From contig NZ_LMPQ01000001.1 of the NCBI RefSeq assembly GCF_001423905.1, positions 1,016,137 through 1,080,136 on the forward strand: a stretch of 64,000 nt of DNA, given 5' to 3'. Positions 50,893 to 58,077 of the stretch are shown here, piece by piece. The position numbers and the translations under genes are program-made. Under the pieces are notes generated by a model. It made no database searches. It was given only the letters and a program-made list of their open reading frames with translations, and had not been told where the DNA came from. Position 1 is the stretch's first letter. Each line of letters opens with the position of its first letter. The DNA comes from Frigoribacterium sp. Leaf186 (GTDB lineage Bacteria; Actinomycetota; Actinomycetes; Actinomycetales; Microbacteriaceae).

Positions 50893-51159
50893 TCAAGCGA
50901 AAGAAGCGCGGAGCGCCGTCCGCAGGCGCTCGGGCTCGACGCGCCAGATCGTGTGCACCCGGCCGTCGAGCAGGACGACGGGGATCTCTTCGGCGTACTC
51001 GGCGGTGAGCGCGGCGTCGTCGAGGATGTTCTTCTCGTCGACGGCCAGCTCGGCAGCGGAGAACTCGGGCTCGGCCAGCACCTCGTGCAGGGCCGACCGG
51101 GCGTCGTCGCAGAGGTGGCAGCCCGGCTTGGTCAACAGGGTGATTCGCGGTTCGGCCAT
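50893..51159 (-). CDS. Glutaredoxin-like protein
   Basis: This 88-aa protein has a thioredoxin-fold start and redox motif ITLLTKPGCHLCDDARSAL near residue 7, then EEIPVVLLDGRVH with the cis-proline. It belongs to the small glutaredoxin-like (DUF836/YruB-type) group. TACCCT is 7 nt before the ATG at 51159, so the mRNA is likely leaderless. The spacer after its stop is A+T-rich and marks the boundary of the cassette beyond it. Confidence 0.9.
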   Translation of the reverse strand: MAEPRITLLTKPGCHLCDDARSALHEVLAEPEFSAAELAVDEKNILDDAALTAEYAEEIPVVLLDGRVHTIWRVEPERLRTALRASFA

Positions 51160-51200
51160 GCCCACAAGGGTAGCGACGGCCGCGGCTGCCCCTGGCACGA

Positions 51201-51239
51201 CGAAGGCCCCCGGCGACCGGTGGTCGGCGGGGGCCTTCG
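51201..51239 (-). terminator. Terminator of the bS22 gene
   Basis: CGAAGGCCCCC at 51201-51211 pairs with GGGGGCCTTCG at 51229-51239, and inside it CGACC/GGTCG (51214-51218 with 51222-51226) extends the hairpin. It starts 11 nt past the small ribosomal gene on the minus strand. Confidence 0.88.
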
Positions 51240-51249
51240 CGTACAACGA

Positions 51250-51348
51250 CTACTTCTTGTTGCGACGCTGGTGACGAGTCTTGCGAAGCAGCTTGCGGTG
51301 CTTCTTCTTCGCCATGCGCTTGCGACGCTTCTTGATGACAGAACCCAT
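51250..51348 (-). CDS. bS22-type small ribosomal protein (AURKAIP1/COX24 domain)
   Basis: A 32-aa, extremely basic peptide opening MGSVIKKRRKRMAKKKHRKL. It closely resembles the 33-residue mycobacterial bS22 found in the small ribosomal subunit near the decoding region (family knowledge). It is too short for ordinary gene finders. GAGG lies upstream of ATG 51348, TAGACT at 51419-51424 could be its -10, and a clean terminator follows, so it is monocistronic and probably strongly expressed. Confidence 0.93.
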   Translation of the reverse strand: MGSVIKKRRKRMAKKKHRKLLRKTRHQRRNKK

Positions 51349-51454
51349 AGAGGACCTCACTGATTTCTGGATTGGACCGACCGGGTCCGAAACAGAACCG
51401 CGGAAAAATGCCTCGGGTCAGTCTACTAGGACGGCTCGAGAAAGTCGAAGTGGC

Positions 51455-51649
51455 TCAGCCGACGTCGGCGACGCCGGTCCGCAGCACGGCCGCGACGGCC
51501 GACTCGGGCACGCGGAACGAGCGCCCGAAGCGGATCGCCGGCAGCTCGCCCGAGTGCACCATGCGGTAGACGGTCATCTTCGACACGCGCATCATGTCGG
51601 CCACCTCGGCGACCGTGAGGAACCGCACATCGGAGAGATCCTGCGACAT
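51455..51649 (-). CDS. BldC-like MerR-type DNA-binding protein
   Basis: This 64-aa protein is a single winged helix (RFLTVAEVADMMRVSKMTVYRMVHSGELPAIRFGRSFRVPE), identical in architecture to BldC of Streptomyces, which binds direct repeats as head-to-tail oligomers and controls development. In non-sporulating actinobacteria the homologue has unknown targets. ATG 51649 is chosen to match the family length; it lies upstream of the bS22 gene on the same strand. Excisionase-like annotation is an alternative but no mobile element is near. Confidence 0.9.
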   Translation of the reverse strand: MSQDLSDVRFLTVAEVADMMRVSKMTVYRMVHSGELPAIRFGRSFRVPESAVAAVLRTGVADVG

Positions 51650-51763
51650 GACCCTGCCTCGACTCGGGCCCCGTGCCGGGGCTGTGGAGCAGACGAGTGT
51701 TTCCCGTGTGCCTGAGGGCAACTCTAGGGGCGCGTGTGACTCGGTGTAAAGGAAGGGTCGGCG

Positions 51764-52300
51764 CTAGGGCCCGGTGCGCCCCAGGCGCTTGCGCACCGGG
51801 TCGATGACGCGCTCGTCGAGGGCCCCAAGCGCGCTCTGCGCGTCGTGCAGGGCCGAGGAGGCGCGGTGCTGGGCCCCGGCCACGTAGCGGCCCAGCGTGC
51901 TGCCGACGTCTTCGGCGTCGGGCAGGTTCTCGGCCGCCCGCCGCAGCGGCGCGGGCACGGTGGCCCCGGCCCAGGCCGCGAACGGCGTGCTGGTCAACGC
52001 GTCCGAGACCAGCGAGTCGGCACTGACGAACGGGATGAGCCAGTCCTCGACCGCTTCGAGCGGCCCCGGCTCGACCGAGTAGTACCGGTGCTGACCCTCT
52101 TCACGGACGCTGACCAGGCCGGCCTCGCGGAGAACGCGGAGGTGCTTCGAGACCGTGGGCTGGCTGATGCCGAGCGACGTGACCATCTCGCCCACGCTGA
52201 TGTCGGCGTTGACGGAGTCGGTCGACATCGAGGCGTCGAGCAACACCTTGAGGAGGTCTCGGCGAGTGGCGTCGGCGATCACGGCGAAGATGTCCGGCAT
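51764..52300 (-). CDS. ArsR-type winged-helix regulator
   Basis: This 178-aa protein has an ArsR-like HTH in its first 80 residues (IFAVIADATRRDLLKVLLDA, SLGISQPTVSKHLRVLREAGLVSVREEGQHRYYSV). The C-terminal half is a helical extension longer than in metal-sensing ArsR proteins and has no Cys metal site. TACGCT is 6 nt before the ATG at 52300. It is divergent from trkH, so it may control potassium uptake (inference). One dispersed 10-mer lies inside it (QHRASSAL). Confidence 0.87.
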   Translation of the reverse strand: MPDIFAVIADATRRDLLKVLLDASMSTDSVNADISVGEMVTSLGISQPTVSKHLRVLREAGLVSVREEGQHRYYSVEPGPLEAVEDWLIPFVSADSLVSDALTSTPFAAWAGATVPAPLRRAAENLPDAEDVGSTLGRYVAGAQHRASSALHDAQSALGALDERVIDPVRKRLGRTGP

Positions 52301-52354
52301 GCGACCAGCGTAGTGACCCGGGGCGCACGCGGCCTCGGCGTCGGCCGGGATAGC

Positions 52355-53812
52355 ATGACCGGCGTGACTCGCGCCCCCGTCGCCGGTCGACGCCGCCCCT
52401 CGGACCCCGGCCGCTCGCCCTGGCGCAGACTCAGCGACGCGATCGACGACATCGGTCGCAAGTCGCCCGCGCGCTTCGCCATCCTGATCTTCACCGGCCT
52501 GATCGTCGTCTTCACCCTGCTGTTCTCGCTGCCGATCTCGTCCGCCGACCGGACGATCACTCCCCTGGCCGACTCGGTCTTCACGGCCGTCTCGGTCATC
52601 TGCGTGACCGGTCTCGCGACCGTCGACATGGCGACCCACTGGTCCCTGTTCGGCCACGTCGTCATCTTCGTCGGCGTGCAGATCGGCGCGATCGGGGTGC
52701 TCACCCTGGCCTCGATCATGGGCCTCGTCGTCTCGCGGAAGCTCGGCCTGCGCGCCCGTCTCATGGCGGCCGGCGACCAGAACCCCCTGCGGGTGCACGC
52801 GGGCCCGGTGCCCGAGGGGCAGGCCGTCCGACTCGGCGAGATCGGCGGGCTGCTGACGACGGTGGCGCTCAGCTCGTTCGTCATCCAGCTGGCCATCGCC
52901 CTGCTGATGATCCCCCGCATGCTGATCGACGGCATCCCCGTCGGAGACGCCGTGCTCGACAGCTTCTACTACTCGGCGATGGCCTTCACGAACACCGGTT
53001 TCACGCCCAACGCCGAGGGGCTGGCCGCTTTCGAGAACGACTACTGGTTCCTCAGCCTGATCATGATCGGGGTCTTCCTCGGCAGCATCGGGTTCCCGGT
53101 GATCTACGCCCTGGCCCGGAACCCCCGCAACCCGCGCCGCTGGTCGGTGCACGTCAAGCTGACCCTGCTGACGACGGCGATCCTGATCGTGTTCGGCATG
53201 GTGCTGTACATCGTCCTCGAGTTCGACAACCCGAAGACGTTCGGCGGCATCGAGGCCGGCCCGACGGTGTTCCAGTCGCTCTTCCTCAGCATGATGACGC
53301 GCTCGGGCGGGTTCTCGACCATCCAGATCTCCGACCTGAACGGGTCGTCGCTGCTCGTCACCGACATGCTCATGTTCATCGGCGGCGGCTCGGCGTCCAC
53401 CGCCGGAGGCATCAAGGTGACGACGCTCGCGGTGCTCTTCCTGGCGGCCTTCGCCGAGGCGCGCGGTCAGCGGTCGATGGAGGCCTTCGGCCGCCGCATC
53501 CCCAGCGACGTCCTGCGCCTGGCCGTCAGCGTCGTCCTCTGGGGCGCCACGATCGTCGCCGTGTCGAGCATCCTCATCATGCACATCACCAAGGAGCCCC
53601 TCGACCACGTGCTGTTCGAGTCCATCTCGGCGTTCGCCACCTCGGGCCTCAGCACGGGCCTGACCGAACGCCTCCCCGACTCGGCGAAGTACATCCTGGC
53701 GGTCACGATGTGGATGGGCCGCGTTGGTACAGTGACACTCTCCGTCGCCCTGGCCGCCAGCCAGCGACGCCAGTTGTTCACGAGAGCCGAGGAGCGACCG
53801 ATCGTTGGTTGA
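52355..53812 (+). CDS. TrkH family potassium uptake protein
   Basis: This 485-aa protein has the repeated P-loop/filter architecture of TrkH/KtrB. Filter-like segments are VICVTGLATVD (about 83), AMAFTNTGFTPN (about 218), MMTRSGGFSTI (about 318) and SAFATSGLSTGL (about 430). It is the membrane half of a K+ uptake system gated by the TrkA-type protein encoded next. ATG 52355 is preferred; GTG 12 nt later is possible. Potassium transport rather than sodium symport specificity is family knowledge. Confidence 0.94.
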   Translation: MTGVTRAPVAGRRRPSDPGRSPWRRLSDAIDDIGRKSPARFAILIFTGLIVVFTLLFSLPISSADRTITPLADSVFTAVSVICVTGLATVDMATHWSLFGHVVIFVGVQIGAIGVLTLASIMGLVVSRKLGLRARLMAAGDQNPLRVHAGPVPEGQAVRLGEIGGLLTTVALSSFVIQLAIALLMIPRMLIDGIPVGDAVLDSFYYSAMAFTNTGFTPNAEGLAAFENDYWFLSLIMIGVFLGSIGFPVIYALARNPRNPRRWSVHVKLTLLTTAILIVFGMVLYIVLEFDNPKTFGGIEAGPTVFQSLFLSMMTRSGGFSTIQISDLNGSSLLVTDMLMFIGGGSASTAGGIKVTTLAVLFLAAFAEARGQRSMEAFGRRIPSDVLRLAVSVVLWGATIVAVSSILIMHITKEPLDHVLFESISAFATSGLSTGLTERLPDSAKYILAVTMWMGRVGTVTLSVALAASQRRQLFTRAEERPIVG

Positions 53813-54476
53813 CAAGATCAAGCACGACGCCCCGGTGCTCGTCATCGGCCTCGGCCGCTTCGGCGCCGCGACCGCCGGGCAGCTGGAACGACAAGACCGC
53901 GACGTCCTCGCCGTCGACACCGACGCCGGCCTCGTGCAGAAGTGGGCCGACCGCGTGACGCACGCCGTGCAGGCGGACGCCCGCAGCATCGACGCGCTCA
54001 AGCAGATCGGCGCCCAGGACTTCTCGATCGCGGTCGTCGCCGTCGGCTCGTCGATCGAGGCCAGCGTGCTCATCACGGCCAACCTCGTCGACCTGAAGGT
54101 GCCCCAGATCTGGGCGAAGGCGATCAGCCAGTCGCACGGCAAGATCCTCGCCCGCATCGGCGCGAACCACGTCATCTACCCCGAGCGCGAGGCCGGCGAG
54201 CGCGTCGCGCACCTCGTCTCGGGCCGGATGCTCGACTACATCGAGTTCGACGACGCCTTCGCCATCGTCAAGATGTACCCGCCGAAGCCCGTCCGCGGCG
54301 CCTCCCTGGCCGCGTCGAACATCCGCACGAAGTACGGCATCACGATCGTCGGAGTGAAGAGCCCCGGAGGCGCGTTCGTCGAGGCCACGCCCGAGACGGT
54401 CATCAGCAACCACGACCTGATCATCGTGTCGGGCGACAGCCGCGCGATCGAGCGTTTCGCCGCCCTCGAGGGCTGA
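53805..54476 (+). CDS. TrkA/KtrA-type potassium channel regulatory subunit
   Basis: This 223-aa protein has an N-terminal RCK Rossmann domain (VLVIGLGRFGAATAGQLERQ) binding nucleotides and a C-terminal TrkA_C domain (ITIVGVKSPGGAF..., HDLIIVSGD). It forms an octameric ring that gates TrkH/KtrB with ATP/ADP or c-di-AMP (family knowledge). It starts at TTG 53805 inside the trkH gene, with GAGGAG about 10 nt upstream. Confidence 0.93.
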   Translation: MVDKIKHDAPVLVIGLGRFGAATAGQLERQDRDVLAVDTDAGLVQKWADRVTHAVQADARSIDALKQIGAQDFSIAVVAVGSSIEASVLITANLVDLKVPQIWAKAISQSHGKILARIGANHVIYPEREAGERVAHLVSGRMLDYIEFDDAFAIVKMYPPKPVRGASLAASNIRTKYGITIVGVKSPGGAFVEATPETVISNHDLIIVSGDSRAIERFAALEG

Positions 54477-54516
54477 GCGCGGCCGCGCTGCCGGGTGCGT
54501 TCGGGCAGGAAGCGGC

Positions 54517-55368
54517 TCAGCGACCCTCGGCGATCTCGCGGTTGCGGGCGAGGGCGGCCCGGGTGGCCCGTTCGAAGAGGTCGACGAGGCCGCCCTGCTC
54601 GAGCTCGGCGACGGCACGTTCGGTCGTGCCGCCGGGGCTCGTGACTCGGCGGCGCAGTTCGGTCGGTGCGGTGTCGGCCGGCAGGACGTCGCTCGCCGCG
54701 AGCAGCTCGCTCGCGCCGCGGAACGTGCCCTGGACCATGGTGGCGGCCTGCGCGCGGGTGAAGCCCAACGCGACCGCCGCCTCCTGCAGTTGCTCGATCA
54801 GGTAGAAGACGTAGGCGGGCCCCGAGCCCGAGATCGTGCTGAGCGCGTCGATCTGCGACTCGGGGACGACCACGACATCGCCGACGACGGCGAAGAGCGA
54901 CCGGGCGAGCGCGAGGTCGGCGTCGGTCGACCGTGACCCGGCGCTGAGGCCGGTGACGCCCAGCCCGACGTGCGACGGGGTGTTGGGCATCGAGCGCAGC
55001 ACCGAGACGGACTCGGGCAGGGCGGCCTCCATGGTGGCGGTCGTGACACCCGCGGCGAGGCTGACCACGACGGCACCCGCGTCGAGCACCGGGCCGATCT
55101 CGCGCAACAGGTCGACCACCATGTGCGGCTTGACGCCGATCAACACCAGCCGGGCGCCGACGACGGCCGAGGCGTTGGCACTCGGGTCGGTCTCGGTCGC
55201 GAGCGAGGTGACGGAGCCGTGCCGCAGGGCCCGCGCCTTCACCTCGGTGCGGTTGGTCACCCGGACGCCGCCGTCGACCTCGACCTCGGGGCGCAGCAGG
55301 CCCTGCAGGATCGCACCGCCCATCGAGCCGGCTCCGAGAATCGCTGTGGTGGGGAGGGTGGTGACCAT
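54517..55368 (-). CDS. proC: Pyrroline-5-carboxylate reductase
   Basis: This 283-aa protein has AILGAGSMGGAILQGLL at the start, LIGVKPHMVVDLL near residue 85, SLAAGVTTATMEAALP and the C-terminal SISGSGPAYVFYLIE and LRRRVTSPGGTTERAV. It performs the last step of proline synthesis with NAD(P)H. TAGGAT, 6 nt upstream of the ATG, is part of a palindrome shared with the divergent cation transporter gene. Confidence 0.96.
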   Translation of the reverse strand: MVTTLPTTAILGAGSMGGAILQGLLRPEVEVDGGVRVTNRTEVKARALRHGSVTSLATETDPSANASAVVGARLVLIGVKPHMVVDLLREIGPVLDAGAVVVSLAAGVTTATMEAALPESVSVLRSMPNTPSHVGLGVTGLSAGSRSTDADLALARSLFAVVGDVVVVPESQIDALSTISGSGPAYVFYLIEQLQEAAVALGFTRAQAATMVQGTFRGASELLAASDVLPADTAPTELRRRVTSPGGTTERAVAELEQGGLVDLFERATRAALARNREIAEGR

Positions 55369-55374
55369 CCGGCC

Positions 55375-55384
55375 ATCCTAGGAT
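55375..55384. promoter_or_regulatory. Palindromic ATCCTAGGAT that gives both divergent genes a -10 box
   Basis: Read on the minus strand TAGGAT (55375-55380) sits 6 nt before the proC ATG. On the plus strand TAGGAT (55379-55384) lies about 30 nt before the transporter ATG, which also has GAGGGG. The two -10 elements overlap by 2 bp, so polymerase cannot occupy both at once. Confidence 0.55.
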
Positions 55385-55414
55385 CGACCTGGACCACACG
55401 AGGGGATCGAACCG

Positions 55415-56377
55415 ATGAGCACTCACGGCGGCAACAAGGCGATCATCGCCGCACTCAGCGCGAACCTGGGCATCGCGGTGACCAAGTTCGTCGCCTGGGC
55501 GTTCTCGGGCTCGTCGTCGATGCTCGCCGAGGGCGTGCACTCGCTGGCCGACTCGGGCAACCAGCTGCTGCTGCTGCTCGGCGGCCGTCAGGCGAAGAAG
55601 GCGGCCGACGCCGAGCACCCCTTCGGCCACGGGCGTGAGCGGTACGTCTACGCGTTCGTCGTGTCCATCATCCTGTTCAGCGTCGGCGGGGTCTTCTCGC
55701 TCTACGAGGGCGTCGAGAAGCTGCGCGAGCCGCACCCGCTCGACGTGCCGTGGCTGCCCGTGCTCGTGCTCGCGATCTCGCTCGCACTCGAGGGCTTCTC
55801 GCTGCGCACCGCGATCCGCGAGGCCCGCCCGAGCAAGGGCCAGCAGAGCTGGGCGTCGTTCATCCGTCGGGCGAAGGCCCCCGAGCTGCCCGTCGTGCTG
55901 CTCGAGGACGCCGCGGCGTTGCTCGGCCTGTCGTTCGCCATGATCGGCGTCGTCCTGACCTGGATCACCGGCGACGGCCTCTACGACGCGATCGGCACCA
56001 TCGCCATCGGGCTGCTGCTCGTCGCGGTGGCCGTGATCCTCGGCATCGAGACCAAGAGCCTGCTCGTCGGCGAGGGCGCCTCGGCCGACGACGTGCAGAA
56101 GATCCGCGACGCCGTCACGGGCGGCTCCGAGGTCGAGTCGATCATCCACATGAAGACGCTCTACCTCGGGCCCGACGAACTGCTCGTCGGCGTGAAGGTC
56201 GCGATGCCCGGCCGGACCGTGCTCGCCGACGTGGCGAGCGCCATCAACGCGGTCGAGGCGCGCATCCGCGAGGCCGTGCCCATCGCCCGCGTCATCTACG
56301 TCGAACCCGACGTCTGGGTGAAACCCGGCCAGGTCGACCCGCCCACCGACGCTATCGTCATCCGCGCCGCCGACTGA
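55415..56377 (+). CDS. Cation diffusion facilitator transporter
   Basis: This 320-aa protein has six helices, the metal site HSLAD in LAEGVHSLADSGNQ near residue 48, and a second HxxxD-type site (DAIGTIAIGLLL). The cytoplasmic C-terminal domain includes VESIIHMKTLYLGPDELLVGVKV. It exports Zn2+, Fe2+ or similar by proton antiport; the metal is not fixed by sequence. A ribosome binding site AGGGGA lies 8 nt before the ATG. Confidence 0.92.
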   Translation: MSTHGGNKAIIAALSANLGIAVTKFVAWAFSGSSSMLAEGVHSLADSGNQLLLLLGGRQAKKAADAEHPFGHGRERYVYAFVVSIILFSVGGVFSLYEGVEKLREPHPLDVPWLPVLVLAISLALEGFSLRTAIREARPSKGQQSWASFIRRAKAPELPVVLLEDAAALLGLSFAMIGVVLTWITGDGLYDAIGTIAIGLLLVAVAVILGIETKSLLVGEGASADDVQKIRDAVTGGSEVESIIHMKTLYLGPDELLVGVKVAMPGRTVLADVASAINAVEARIREAVPIARVIYVEPDVWVKPGQVDPPTDAIVIRAAD

Positions 56378-56419
56378 GACCCGAGGAGGCGCGGGTCGGC
56401 GACCAGCGCGCCTCCCGGC
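56378..56419. other. Convergent spacer with an inverted pair of the 10-mer motif
   Basis: Between two convergent stops lie GGAGGCGCGG at 56385-56394 and CGCGCCTCCCGG at 56408-56419. Their opposed orientation allows GGAGGCGCG to pair with CGCGCCTCC (9 bp, about 13-nt loop). The placement between convergent genes suggests use as a terminator. Confidence 0.5.
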
Positions 56420-56884
56420 TCAGCGCCGCCCGGCGAAGAACGCGTCGAGCTGCGCCCGGCACTCGGCCTCGCGCACCCCGGCGTAGACCTCGGCACGGTG
56501 CGGAAGCCTGCGGTCGCGGGCGATGTCGTAGACGCTGCCCGCGCCTCCTGCCTTGTCGTCCCAGGCGCCGTAGACGAGCCGCGGCACGCGCGCGGCGAGC
56601 AGGGCGCCTGCGCACATCGGGCACGGTTCGAGCGTGACCACCAGGGTCGTGCCGGTGAGGTGCCAGTCGCCCGTGTGCCGGGCGGCGGCCCGCAGGGCGA
56701 TCACCTCGGCGTGGGCCGTCGGGTCCTGGCGCAGCTCGCGCTCGTTGCGCCCGGTGGCGATCACGACCCCGCCGGCGTCGACCACGACGGCACCCACCGG
56801 CACGTCGGCCGAGACCCGACAGGCGTCGGCCTCGACGAGGGCGAGCGACATCCAGTCGTCGAACTCGGGCGGGACGGCGATCAC
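56420..56884 (-). CDS. tadA: tRNA-specific adenosine deaminase
   Basis: This 154-aa zinc deaminase has the HAE motif ([11 protein letters not shown], residues 58-60) and PCxxC ([11 protein letters not shown], 87-91), and [15 protein letters not shown]. It makes inosine at the wobble position of tRNA-Arg(ACG). The frame contains the dispersed 10-mer at AGGAG. GTG 56884 is used; the spacer to the divergent upp start is 60 bp. Confidence 0.93.
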   Translation of the reverse strand: MIAVPPEFDDWMSLALVEADACRVSADVPVGAVVVDAGGVVIATGRNERELRQDPTAHAEVIALRAAARHTGDWHLTGTTLVVTLEPCPMCAGALLAARVPRLVYGAWDDKAGGAGSVYDIARDRRLPHRAEVYAGVREAECRAQLDAFFAGRR

Positions 56885-56944
56885 GGGGCCTCAACGGGGT
56901 CGGGGCGGCTCACGGAACCGGTCGACTCCGCTACCGTTGAGCCT

Positions 56945-57577
56945 ATGCGAGTGCACGTAGCGGACCACCCCCTCATCACCCACAAGCTGACCGTGCTCCG
57001 TGACAAGAGCACGCCCTCCCCCACGTTCCGGGCGCTGACCGAAGAGCTCGTCACCCTGCTGGCCTACGAGGCCACGCGCGACGTTCGCACGAGCCCCGTC
57101 GACATCGAGACGCCGGTCGGCCCCGCCACCGGTCTCGAGATCAGCCAGCCGCGGCCGCTGGTCGTGCCGATCCTGCGGGCCGGGCTCGGCATGCTCGAGG
57201 GCATGACGAAGCTGGTCCCCACGGCCGAGGTGGGGTTCCTCGGCATGGTGCGCGACGAAGAGACCCTGCAGCCGACGACCTACGCCGAGCGCCTGCCCGA
57301 CGACCTCTCGAACCGCCAGTGCTTCGTGCTCGACCCCATGCTCGCCACGGGCGGGTCGCTCATCGCGGCCATCGACTACCTGCTCGACCGGGGCGCGGTC
57401 GACGTCACGGCGGTCTGCATCCTCGCCGCCCCCGAGGGGCTGGCCGCGGTCGAGAAGGCCATGCAGGGCCGCGACGTGCACGTCGTGCTCGGCGCCGTCG
57501 ACGAGAAGCTCAACGAGCAGGGCTACATCGTGCCCGGCCTCGGCGACGCGGGCGACCGCCTCTACGGGCTCGCCTGA
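56945..57577 (+). CDS. upp: Uracil phosphoribosyltransferase
   Basis: This 210-aa enzyme shows [38 protein letters not shown] near residue 75, the PRPP loop [12 protein letters not shown] near 130 and the C-terminal [15 protein letters not shown]. It salvages uracil to UMP. TACCGT is 7 nt before the ATG at 56945, so the message is likely leaderless. A hairpin made of two opposed 10-mers follows the stop. Confidence 0.97.
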   Translation: MRVHVADHPLITHKLTVLRDKSTPSPTFRALTEELVTLLAYEATRDVRTSPVDIETPVGPATGLEISQPRPLVVPILRAGLGMLEGMTKLVPTAEVGFLGMVRDEETLQPTTYAERLPDDLSNRQCFVLDPMLATGGSLIAAIDYLLDRGAVDVTAVCILAAPEGLAAVEKAMQGRDVHVVLGAVDEKLNEQGYIVPGLGDAGDRLYGLA

Positions 57578-57600
57578 CGCGACCCTTCCACACGACCCGC

Positions 57601-57631
57601 ACCGCGCCTCCTGGACGTCAGGAGGCGCGGT
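57601..57631 (+). terminator. Hairpin of opposed 10-mer motifs after upp
   Basis: ACCGCGCCTCCTG at 57601-57613 pairs perfectly with CAGGAGGCGCGGT at 57619-57631 around GACGT. It starts 24 nt after the upp stop. There is no T tract. The stem consists almost entirely of one copy of the dispersed motif and its complement. Confidence 0.65.
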
Positions 57632-57675
57632 TCGTCGTCCCGGCGCCGGTCACGGTGCCCGTCGGCGCGCCTCGC

Positions 57676-57705
57676 TTGACACGGGGACGCGGCGTGTAAC
57701 AAGAT
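57676..57705 (+). promoter_or_regulatory. Promoter for the leader ORF, predicted leaderless start
   Basis: TTGACA at 57676-57681 is a perfect -35. CAAGAT at 57700-57705 gives an 18-nt spacer and ends 7 nt before the ATG at 57713, so the RNA would start at or next to the A of the ATG. TAACAA at 57697-57702 is an alternative -10 with a 15-nt spacer. Confidence 0.65.
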
Positions 57706-57712
57706 CGACCCC

Positions 57713-57811
57713 ATGACTAACAGCGTGCTCACCCCGACCTCTCGTGAGGCCCTCGGGAGCACCGGCACGATGATGCCGATGCACGCTGTCACGTGTCGAA
57801 TGTGTGCCTGA
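57713..57811 (+). CDS. 32-aa leader peptide upstream of the winged-helix regulator
   Basis: An ATG-started 32-codon frame opens MTNSVLTPTS and ends HAVTCRMCA before TGA. A perfect TTGACA promoter element places the transcription start almost on its ATG, so it would be translated from a leaderless mRNA. It has no membrane or basic character. The Cys-Arg-Met-Cys tail just before the stop is reminiscent of regulatory leader peptides that sense charged tRNA-Cys (known in actinobacteria), but this is only an inference. It is 266 nt upstream of the regulator start. Confidence 0.5.
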   Translation: MTNSVLTPTSREALGSTGTMMPMHAVTCRMCA

Positions 57812-58077
57812 TCCGGCCACACACCTCGCCGAGTCGAAGCTGCTGACACCGCCAGCTGAGCTCGCGGCCCCACCCGGTCGCTGAGCCACCGACTCCAGGA
57901 TGCCTCGCGTCGCCACCCCCGACGCGCATCCCGAACGGTGCATCGCACCGACTGCTCGTGACGTACGGCACCATCGCCGGCGGGATCGAGCACCGACACA
58001 CATCGAGCAGTCCCTCGGCACCCCGGCGACCCGTCGGCCCGAGCGGCAGCCGCCGTCACGCAAGGACCCCGCCTGTC
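57812..58077 (+). promoter_or_regulatory. Untranslated leader between the leader peptide and the winged-helix gene
   Basis: This 266-nt stretch has stop codons in all three forward frames within the first half and no independent promoter that I can see. AAGGA lies 12 nt before the regulator ATG. It could hold alternative RNA structures linked to translation of the leader peptide. Confidence 0.4.

Noticed and set aside
51455-51649. Excisionase of a mobile element
   Set aside because: The 64-aa single winged helix matches BldC better, and there is no integrase or attachment-site repeat in the vicinity.
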